A stretch of 64,000 nucleotides of DNA from assembly GCA_949152475.1 (NCBI GenBank), contig OX424560.1, positions 9,114,001 to 9,178,000 of the forward strand. Reading direction: 5' to 3'. A model generated the notes under the pieces. It was not told where the DNA came from. It was given only the letters and a program-made list of their open reading frames with translations, and made no database searches. The first letter of the stretch is position 1. The number at the start of each line of letters is the position of its first letter. Shown here piece by piece: positions 50,801 to 62,800 of the stretch. A program made the position numbers and the translations under genes. This DNA is from Terebella lapidaria (Eukaryota > Annelida > Polychaeta > Terebellida > Terebellidae).

Positions 50801-53800
50801 CAAGTGTACAGAAAGTGTATTTATTCATGAATCAACTCAACAATATTCTAGACAAGTGAGAAGAATGTATGGGGCCTATATTTCAACTGCATTGCAAATT
50901 GCTTTATCACAATAACTATTTGAATGGAATCAATGCATACATAAGTTTGGGTTCAAAATATTTTTAATAAATTCATGACAATTTCAAATTTCATGACAAT
51001 TGCGAGTTGAAATCAATTTCTCTATGCTCCTCTCCCTCAGCACCGTACGCGACATGGCTCGCACCTGGTCGGCGTCTCGAAGTCTCTCCTCTGCAGCATC
51101 ATGGGCGAGTTTCTCGGACTCCCGCATGGATGCCACGAGCAGACGAAGCTCCTCGATCTCTTCACTCTTGGCGGCGAGCTCCTCGTTCCGTTGGGCGAGT
51201 TCACTCATGAGGTCCTCCACCCGCCCACTCGGGGCAGAGTCTGTCATCTGGACCTGCACAAGCTCCACCTGTGAATGAATGAACTGGTATTCAGTGAACT
51301 TGTAATCAAAGCCTACTAGTATTCATACACTTCCGAGTAGATCGCATGTTACTGTATCCGATCGAGGCATTGCTTACTTTGTTTTTTTTTTCTAAAATAA
51401 AAAAACTTTGAACATTCTTTTCCTAGTCAACACTTAATACAAGATTTTTCCACATTCTAGCGTAAGCAATCTTTTGAAAGTTTACAAGATTCCAGTCACA
51501 CCCCAAGATTTCTAGCCACTACGAGCTACTCCGCTAGCAGTACCGAGTCTACCCACCTTGAGACGGTCGATCTCCATGTTGAGGTGGTCAATCTCCTCGT
51601 TCTTGTCTTCGATGAGGTTCTGAGCAAACACTGGCATCGTGGTGGATCCAGCCTGGTCTTGGACCGACTTCACTTGTGCCTGGAAATTAATTTTCATTTT
51701 AATATCGTATCACACTCTTGATAGATTTGAAGTGTTACATGTGACAGCCCTTGACCCATCCAATGAAATCACATCTCATCCTCTGCTCCTGTTTTCAAGA
51801 GGCAAAAGAACTCAATACATGTCCCAAAAAATCTGAAACATCTCGAAAGATCAGCCTCACACCTTGACAGTATCACAGTAAGAGAGACAAGAGATAACTG
51901 ATCGCATGTCATCATCAGACATGATCCCCTCATCACTATCGCTCTCACACCAGCCAGACCCGGAGAACCATCGCTCGTCAACGCTGTCGAAGGCTCCACG
52001 CAGAGCCACATGCTCACTGCTATCCCTCCCTCTAACACTTGAAATGTGTGAGGCGTTGGCTGTAGAGAGGCCCTGACTACCTTCTGAATTCATACTTCAT
52101 TCCAGTTCTCTCATAGTATAGGAATGAGTATGTGGTAGACTTCATGAAGTCACACTCTTATACACCCACTGGATTACAAATAGAGCACTTGTGACAGGCA
52201 GGTGCCCTTCACCCTGTCCAAAGTGGAGAACCAGTGAATTTGGAGAATCCTTTGTTAGTATCAATTAATTTAAGTAAATTACGTATTTTGATAATGAAAT
52301 GACGTAAAATGACAATGGGTAATTAACAGATGCTAAAATCAAACATTTTTATCAACCTTCTTGAAATACATCTTGCTTTTCTGCAACGGAGAATTCCTGT
52401 TGAAACCTCTAAAATATACACTTCCGATTACAAATACTCACAGGAGAATATCCCAGAAGCCATATAATCTTGCGCCCTGCCATGTATGTACTCTCAAGTT
52501 TGTACATGTGAACCCTTCCAAGGCCACTGTTGTTATTGTTCCTATTCAAATTCATACTCCGAGACATTCTGAAGTTTTCGGTTTGATTTTAAAAAAGTTG
52601 AACCAAACAAACTTCAATGTTCAATTTCAGGCTCCTATTCAGTGATTCAAGTATATCATTCTGACTTTCCAGACTTTTTTTTTTCAAACTTCATGGGTAT
52701 TAGACGCCATTTTTATCCTGTAATTTATGAGTGAATCAGTTCCAGTAAATTTTGCTCATGGAAGATTTCCAAAATGCTTGCACCCATCCCAAGGTTTGCA
52801 GAAAATGAACTAGGAATTTCTCTGTATAATGCAATGACACAAAACTAAGATACAAAACTTTGAACAGTGAACATGGTGAACAGATTATCCGAGTAAATTA
52901 CACGAATTGCTGAGAAACATGCCCAAGTGCCTGCCATGTAGCCACTATAAACAATTTATTTACCAATTGCCTTTGTTTATTTACAGCGCTGATCACTGCC
53001 GATCATGATGTTTCTAAGATACCTTACGAGCGGGACACAAAACCAGACCTTGATGGTCATATAAAGGTAGCCTCTTACACTGACCCACACCGAGCTAGCC
53101 TCTTGCACAGAGCTATGGTGCACAACATGCATCTGTATATTCTTGAAGGGGCCATGTCATTTTGAGGCTAACTCTTCACTACAAGTAGATGTAAAGTGGT
53201 TATAATAAGTAAACACGAGGAAGGACACTTTATTGATCTTGGGCACTTCAGCGCACCACTTGACCACTTGAGCAGGCAGCTCACTATTTTCATGATAACT
53301 CATTTGGGTTACACTCTTAAATTCTCAGTATAATTTTTTCCAATGTATTTTATATTCATTTAATGAAGTCTACTGCACGCTGAAGAATTACACACTTTGT
53401 TTCTGCCATAATACACTACAGATGTACTCGATGGTGGCAAAAATGGGCTCTTTCAATTCGTCATTATAAGTAAGCAATCAACATGAAATGAGCCACCACG
53501 AAGCGAAGTGAAGAGCCTACTCAAACAATATCCTGGAGATTCCACAAACAGCCAGTTCGCTCAACTGAACTTCACATTCACCAAGTTTACCTCATTGTGA
53601 ATAAACTTAATGAGTTGATAACCAGCTGTATAAGCAAGAAACCAATCTAAACAACGTAATTATTCGGTGGATAAACAAAGACACATGGTTGATTATGTCT
53701 TACATTTAATCTGAGACAAAGGAATTATCTCTGCAAAGTTTGACGTTTTTTCCTTCGACACCACTGCCACATGCTTTTGTTTATCCACCAAATTTATGTT

Positions 53801-56800
53801 TTTACGCATGCGCTCTTGTAATGCTGAACTGGCTCATTACTTCCAACAGTGAAACTTTGCCTGTTTTAAATTGACTTATCTGGCACAGCCACAATAAAAC
53901 GATTATATATTACCTGCCCTACCAATATCCTGAAAATCCCAACCGGAATGTCTCGAAAGAAAATTTTACGCTAATGCTGGAGTCTCCAGTGCTTACCTGT
54001 AGCTGAGCATTTTCAGAAGTGAGGGCGGCTATCCTGTTGTTGCTATCGGTGACGGCGTGTTCTCTACTCGTTTGTTCCACCCCCAGCTGGGCGGACACCT
54101 GTTCCAGCTCCTCTCCTCGCTCAACCAGCTGTTCTCGGAACTGTTCCAGCTGCTCACTCAACTCTGCGACCTGTACAGGAAGGCAGGGTTGACATTACAG
54201 ATGGAAGTAACACTTTGCAAGTGGAGAGTTAGTAGTGTGGATTTGATAAGATTCTACTGTGGATCTTGTGAAGTATATGCACCAAGCTCAAGAGATGAAA
54301 CTCGACAGTACTCGGCACACTTTTGGCATTTATTGACACAGTACATTCCATCAGTTGCTGGTTTTCTGTTGCTATTAATTCTAAGCAAATATGTTTACAG
54401 CAAATACGATCTCAGTGTCAAACAACCAAATATATACAGAGAAAAATCCCAAATTGCACAAGAAACAACTGACCTCTGCCTCTTTGCGAGCTAGTGCCTC
54501 TCGTTCCAAGTCCAACAGCTTCTGTAAGTCCGCGTCGTTGTCCTGGCTCTCACCGTCCCCACTAGATGGAGCCACGGCCTGGTAGTTGAGCTTGAGTTCG
54601 TCGCACTTGACCTCGAGTGACGAGATCTTACGCAACTGGTCGATGACTTGCTGCTGGAGAGCCTCTTTGTCATGGGTCAGTTCCTGGGATGGGGGCAGAT
54701 GAGGAGTGTGAAAAATTTTCAGGTCATCTAACATCCAAAACAGTTCATGAGAATTCGTGAGGTACACGAAAATCTTATGCTGTAGGTAGATAAATGTCAA
54801 CGATACCACATATAAATACAGGGAAAATTTTAGTCCCATGAATAACTCATATAATCACCAAAATACAGTTGGCATTAAAAATACATTTTTTTGCAATAAA
54901 GATGTAATGTATAGATTCAATGCATACCTCCTCAAGAGTTGCAAGGTTCTTCAGCTCTGCCTGGAGCTCGTTGTGTTTCTGCCAGGCGAGCTGCTCGGAC
55001 GTGCGCAGGGTCGCCACGGTTTCCTGAAGGTCTGCCAGGTGGCGCTGCAGGTCGCCCACGTCAACAGAGTCGGAGCGCTTGAGGTCAGCGTGCAGGTCGA
55101 GGTTCACACCCTGGCTGGTGGAGAGCGCAGTCTCTACCTCTGACAGTCGCTGTAGAAAAATAGAATTGTGGATGGTATTATAAAAGATGATATCACTTTT
55201 TGATGACTTTGTTGTTATTAGGAGCAAGATAATAATACTATTTTTTTTCTGCTTAATATGAGAAAAAAAATATCAATATCACAGTACTTTGTTCTTCTAG
55301 AGCAATGAAATCTACACAGACATTCAAAGCTATGGATCTGATTCATCTCATCATTTGAGTGCATTCAAGTGGTAGTTATGCAATCGTAAGTAGTGAAGCA
55401 ATTTTACATCACTTGTCCACACCTTTTTGAGTTTGTTTTCGCCGCGGGTTCTGGCCTCGAGTTCTCCCTCAAGCGTACGGATCATGTCGCGGAGCTCCGT
55501 GTTAGTCGTCTGTTGACTGGAGAGGTCACGACCCAGCTGCTCCACCTGGACAGACAGCTGGGTACAGCTGTCCACACGCTCTCGCAGCTGTTCCTCCAGG
55601 TCAGCCACCTGGTTATTGCATGGATGAACCATGGATACAGTTATCACTGGGTGTAAACCTGATGTAGGTAACTAAGTTACCTACATCCCAAGATGGCCAC
55701 GGGCAAGAACACTTCAAATTGCAATTTGTGATTACAGATGATTTACGAGGTTTTGGTTGAAGAACTGTGTATAATTACATAGTACTGATGATATTTCTTG
55801 GCATACAATCGTCCTTGTTCGTTTATTAGGCTGGAAACATGCGTTTAGAGCGATTGTATTTTCCGAAGGGATGTAGGTAACGGTAACGACAGGATGTAGG
55901 TAACAGTACTCGGACAAAATTTAATGATGTAGGTAACGGTTGTTGAACATATGCTTTGGCTGAAAACTAAAACACTAAAAAAACACTAAAGAAACTGAAA
56001 CATTGAAAATCTGATGGAATTTTGATATGCTACCTCATAACCGCCAAACTAGGGATATATTTACAAAAATATTGGAGGCGAAATAGAAAAGGTGGCCTGT
56101 CTCGCCCATAGTCGACTTCTAGTGAATCGACAGCGGACCGGCCCGGATCGTTTTCCCATTTCATTATGTAGAGATCTATAGGCCAAATAGGCTCACTTTT
56201 TGTTCACACACTAATCATTTCGAAAATTTAAACCTAATTGTTACACTCTTGCCAATATTTCATCGAAATAGATCTACATGAATTATTGACGAAATAATCC
56301 CAACAAAAACACTGCTGTTTTCATGTGTCACTGTTACATTGTGTAGTTTTTATACACTCCGCAGTATATCGCAAAAACGGTGCGATTATCAAACATATGA
56401 TCGGGATAGTATACGTAATTCATGCATCCATGTGTTCTCCATTGAGAGATGTGAGCGCCGTTGAGCTCAAATCGTTCGAAATTATAGCTCGAGCACCAGC
56501 CCATGTAGCACACTGTCCTCTATCAATATAAATAACTGAATGAATGTCATATTTGATCCGTCGAAACATTCTGAATCTTCATTGAACTTCATTGAATTTT
56601 CCAAATTGTGAGTAGTATTAGTGTTCTACAGTACAGTGTTCTACATACAATTCTTTGATGGGGCTAATTTCAACGAGGGATATAGACTGCCAACGTTTCA
56701 TGTTTTGGAGATAAAAGTATAGAACATTGTAGGAAATTGCCGTTCGAGGCCCAGATGAAGAACATACGTTATATGCCCAGTTATAATACGATGCCATTCA

Positions 56801-59800
56801 TCGTCGTGGAAATGTCCGCAGAAAACGATGTAAACGAGTTAGAAAAATCATAGTATGTCTGTTCATCCCGAATTGCATCCTATTAATTCACTTATTGACA
56901 TGCAATCTTTTCAGAGTAAACTCCACCTGTGCAGATTGAAAATGTGTCAGACGGATTAAATGTGACATGCATTCAGTGGATGAGTAGTATTAGTACAGTG
57001 TGCACTGCTACACGGGCCAAAGAATTATGGTACCCGCACAAGATTTTGTGCATTTGCTTGATTTTTGAGAGCAGCCTATTCGTGTTGAATACACCCCAAA
57101 TGTCTTCTGGTCAAAAATTATAACAATACTTCCATTCCCGGTGGGTGTACACATGACCAAACACGGCAATCTAATCAGATTCCCGAGATCCCGTTTTCGG
57201 CTGAAATTTAACAATGGACTAGATTGCCAACTTTTCCAATTTTCGCAATAGAACTCTGAAATTTGGTAGATAATTGCCGCTTGACTCCCATGTGAAATAT
57301 GCCAAATTATAGAATGAAACCATGCAGCATCGCAGAGATACATGTATCCCCAAAAACGATGTAAATGGGTTAAAAATCCGAGTATAGGTTTACCTATACA
57401 CATAGTTTTACTTGCATTTACCCTTGCAAAAACGTGTCAAAAGTACTGTTAAATGACAAATGATTGTCTAATTATCTCAATTTCGATCTCTATCGCTGAA
57501 GTCGTCGAACCAGCTAATGTGAGAAGAAAGTAATCAGTAGTAAACCGGCACGTATTGAATTTATCGCTCAATATATCCACCTTGTGAATAATCCGTTACC
57601 TACATCTTACCACACACGTTACCTACATCTGCTCGTTAGCGAACTTTTCCGTTACCTACATCCCTTCGAAAAAAACAATCGCTCTAAACGCACGCTTCCA
57701 GCTTAATAAATGAACAACGACGCTTGTATGTCAAGAACTATAACCAGCATTATGTAATTATAAACAGTTCTTCAACCAAAGCCTCGTAAATATTCTGTAA
57801 TCGCCAATATAAATTTGAAGCGCTTTGTCCTGTGGCCATCTTGGGATGTAGGTAACTTAGTTACCTACATCAGGTTTACACCCAGTGGTTATTGACAGTT
57901 AATCACTACTGTGATATTTATGGACTATTCGTAGCTAACAGTGATGAAAAAAGTTTGCAATACAAGTTAGGAACCCGCTTGCTTTTCATTAAATATGTTC
58001 AGGTGATTCTATCAAAGCAACTTTTGGTGGTCTTAGGAAGTTGGTGAAGGCTTCAAGATTTTCTTTACGACATATTTATGAAATCTGCTCCATCATCATA
58101 TCAAATTTCAATATGATTCAGGGGTTATTTGTCATAGTTTTACAGTATTGTCAGTGCAGATTTTAACACTATGGATGGAATATCTTACACTAGAGATCGT
58201 CATGCAATGTTTTGGACATGTAAGGCTTATAAATGTACCTAATCATGGTAGCTTAATACAACTATTAGAACATCAACATGGTAAACTCAAAACTTCTTAT
58301 CAACAAAAGTGTAAATGTCCATTTACAAGATATTTTCATTTACATATGTAGCGTTATGACGTGGTATGCGCGAGTAGTGATATCACGTTTATGATGTTGC
58401 AGTGTGGGCGGATTCATAAGACATTTGGTGACACTCCAGTAATCGGGTATACCTCTTTATCGTGGGGTCACAATCCTGGTCTAGCACCAATGTAGGGTTC
58501 GGCGACCCCACGATAAAGAGGTATACCCCATTACTGGAGTGTCACCAAATGCCTTATAAATCCGCCCACACTGCAACATCATAACCGTGGTGTCACTACT
58601 CGCGCACACCACGTCATAATGCTACACATATGCCTGGATACATGTCTACTGTACAGCATACAAAACAAATTGACCTTCATGATATTACATGAACAAAAAA
58701 ATGTGTAAACAAATAAATATCTGTCACCCAAGTATTTCCCCATAATAAACATTAAGCCCACCGATGTGCTTCCGAATGAACCAAGAATGTTAACATTGCT
58801 CCGACTAAGCAAACAAGTGTTAAATTTGCATAAATGCTAAAAGAAGTGTGTTACATTTTTAATATCCTTCGATTTTTTAATTGCCAAATCATACGATGAC
58901 CGATATAGTGTGTTAGATATTTTGATCCCGCAATTGTTGCAAATTTTTTGAAAAGCTACATAAATGTTAAGAAAATCTAGGCTGTTTTTATATATATGTT
59001 CAAGGTGGAATTTACAAGTTATACTATTGATGTATTTTACAGATTATAAATCACCGATACCAGAAGAATGAATGGAACCTTTTTCCTATACATAAAATCG
59101 TAACATGCCAATAATATGTCATTACACCAAAGCCATTCTGAACATATAAACTGGTTCATAAACAGGACAATATATTTACCATAGAGATTAGAACCAATAA
59201 AATATCCTTGATCAATCAATATATATATAGCAAGTGTAGAAAATATATGACAACTTATCACCCAGTTTATATAATATTTCGGTTCAAAAATGACTTAGGT
59301 GAATTGTGTCAGTAACATAAGGGGTTCAATTCCAAGGAATTATTAATATTTTAGTTGCCATGGTAACCTGTATTTGGTGGTCTTCAGCTGAGCTCTGTGA
59401 GGCAAGTAATTAATGTGAGAAGGGTGGTGAAAAGAAATGGAGGAAACATGGTGACAAATTACTAAACACAACTATCATCAATGTCAAATACAATCAATAT
59501 ACTTTGAACAGTACAACACAAACTGGTAAAGGATATATCTGATAATACATCTCCACAGCAGGGAAAGAAGATCACAGGACAGAACACACTACAAACTGGG
59601 CAATAAAATTACACACATTAACACAATATATGACCAATATTTCCATTCTGAAACGAACATTTTGATGTGCACGGTCATAATCGAGATGAGACCAAAAAGG
59701 CGAATTCACACACTTCACACCGGTTGTACACACCTCTCTGTTAAGCCGTTTCTCGGCCGAGTGAACTTTCTCGTGTTCGCGGATCTGTGCCGTGAGTCGA

Positions 59801-62800
59801 TCGATCTCGCGCTGGAACTCATCTCGCTCTTGTTCTCGCTCGTTCGTCTGCTCCTGTGCAAAATATCCAGGGGTCGATACAAATATTTTCCAATGAATAT
59901 TTCAGGAACATGTTCATGAAAGTGCAAAATTGTTTTGGTTACTTAAAATATATCAACACGGTCCAAATGTGAAAAGGAAATACAACCAGACCTATCCAGT
60001 GACACCAGCTTACATGTAACACTTATTTTTTTTTTTTTTTTTTTTATTTAAACGTAATTTATTTTGCGAGGATTTTACACGCCTATACGGCACGAGGTAA
60101 TCTCCTCGGCCAGAACAGATGGAGCATCTGCACAACACAACAACGGGCGAAAAGACATTCAATCAAACCTTTTTGTTTTCAAGATAAAACTGTGCAACGC
60201 AGCAAACAGTTCAACGTTTTGATCAACGGTAAGTTCTTGATGTCCGTGTAGCAGACTATTTGCAATTGTTTTCTTCTGTGCTGGTGTGATGTTATTTACA
60301 ATAAGGTTATCAATTACGATTGACATGAGGGGGGTACATGTGTCGAGCAATGACTGACGGGCAGATTGATAGGTCGGACAGTCGAACAAATAATGAATCG
60401 TGTCTTCAGTTCGAAATCCGCAGGTACCGCATGATGACGAAGGTATAAAATTGTATTTCCTTCTATGTGCATTTAGGCCACTGAGACCCATACGCATTCT
60501 GGCTTGATGAACTGGGGCGCGCCCTGTGCCATACGAATGCAACGGATTGCTCTCCGGAAATAGAGAGTCCTTCACCTTCTTTTTAAACATAGGTAATGAC
60601 GTAGAAGAACGTATGGATTGATCTAAATCATTCCATGCTTTAGATGCAGAGGGAAAGAAAGAACACTTATTGTACCCATTTGCACTACAGTATTTGAAGG
60701 AAATATGACAAACTTAAAACTTTATCATATTAGGTGTCCATTAATGATATCCAGTATCATCAGTAATCAACTCAGAGTTTCACACATGCAACTAAAATTC
60801 AACAATAATGACTCACTCCACTATCAAGAAGACAACCCTGTCCAATCCCCATCATGCCAGTAACCCCGAACAAGCCCTTACCTCCAGGAACTGCCTGTTG
60901 GACTTGAGTTGTTTCTCGAGGACCTCTATCTGCCTCGTCAGTTCCTCGTTCTCGCCCTGTCGAGCTTCCATTGAGGTCTGGTGATCGGCTCGCTCGTCCT
61001 CCACGTACGACTCGTACTGGCCGAGGCGGGCGGCGAGCTCGGCACGCTCCGCGGAAAACTGCCGCTCCAACTGGCGACGTTCCTCGCTGAGACGCGCATT
61101 CTCCGCAAGTAGCACTGAAAGGAATATGTACTTTTGTGAAATTTTTTTGTCTTTTTCGTACTGCTGTATGAAATTATTTTGCATGTTTTTTTCTACTTGT
61201 ACGTTATTTGAAGTAGGTGCTGAATATACAATATGACATGCCATTGTGTATGACATTGTATTAGACTGCAGTGTTCGGATTCAGCTGTTAATTATTTTTT
61301 GGTACAATCATGAAGGGTATGAGCCGAAAGTTCATTTAGCCTCTATGTCTATAAATTAGGGTGCTAATCTACTAGGTACAACATGAATCCTATTTCCTAC
61401 AAAAGAGCCTACAATCTGAATATTTATTCATGATATTACAGATTGATGGATGCATAGTAAATATGTTAGTGAAGTAGATAGTTTCATCTGTCACGTGGCT
61501 TCTGAAAATTTCTACAAGTCATGTCATGGGTTACCTACAGAAGACAAAGTAGTCAGTTTTTAGTATCATTAAGAAGCTACTTATATGCAGTGACCTACCA
61601 AAGCTGGACTGTTTGTCTGCAGGAGGAAAGCAAGCAAAATACATCATCTAACTGTGGGTTATGTAGGTAGAGGGCTGAGAGAGGTACGGGATACTAGTGT
61701 GTTCGTGGTTGGCATTTTGTCACTGAAACTCCGACAGTATGTGATCACATTTACACACAATAGAATCCTATTCATAGTATCACAGGTTATACACTGATAA
61801 CAAATCAAAATCTGAAAATTTTCAAAATACACCTGGAATTTACAAGTTTAGCTGTTCATCATCTGTTCACAATCAAATCATGTTTGGCATTTGAGTAGAT
61901 AGGTCAAATTACAATGCTTTTTTGCTTTTCAAAACAATATTCACAGAATTCATCTTGATGTCAATGTTTGACGATGAACAAGAGATGTACTAAACACAAC
62001 TAAGATTCACGAACAAACTTAGAACATGCAATACAACAGAGAGAAAGAAATTTTGAACAAAGTATACACATAAGACATCTACATGCATAAAGCTCACAAA
62101 CCTTGATCTTGCCCGGCGAGGTCATGTGACCCGAAGGTCCCTAGACCTGACCCTGGTGTTACCATGGCAACATTGTTGACTCCATGGTAACCAGAGTCAA
62201 TCGGGCTCAAACCCGCATCAAGCAACGACGAAACTAGCACTACAATTGGAATACACACACAAGGTGCACGGGGGGAAAAAAATCAAAATCACACCGAGTT
62301 GAAAACAAAAAGCATTAACGAAAGTAGTGAAAGATACACTGTATATGCATTAGTTTGTGATATTTTCTTCCATACATAGTTTCTGAAGAAATGATCAATT
62401 CAACTCTTTAGCCCCTTCAAAGAAATTTCAGAATATATTCATGCTGGGTTTTTTTCAGTGAATAAATACTCTGATTTTTCTAACTTGTTTACACCGGTTT
62501 TTGACGATATCTTCGCGATGCTGGATGGCATCGTTCTATAACTTCACCTCGGAGACAAATGGCAATTTTCTACCAAGTTTCAGATTTCCATCGCAATAAA
62601 TGACGAAGTTGGCAATCTACCCCAATGTTAAAATTCGGCCAAAAACGGGATCTCGAGAGTCCGAGCTTATTCGAGGATTTGACCCTGTTTACATCCACCA
62701 GGATTCGAAGTATTGTTGTAATTTTAGACCAGATGACACATTGGAGTGTGTTCTACACAAACATGTTGATTTTGAGAGATTGCACTACTACAAAACCTAG

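Noticed and set aside
52361-52645. Plus-strand 94-codon frame in a host intron
   Set aside because: AT-rich, with no similarity or splice context; expected by chance in a 1.9-kb intron.
59662-59927. Frames on both strands at 59.7-59.9 kb
   Set aside because: Shadows of the real 40-codon exon 59734-59853, which is in a different minus-strand register and has proper splice sites.
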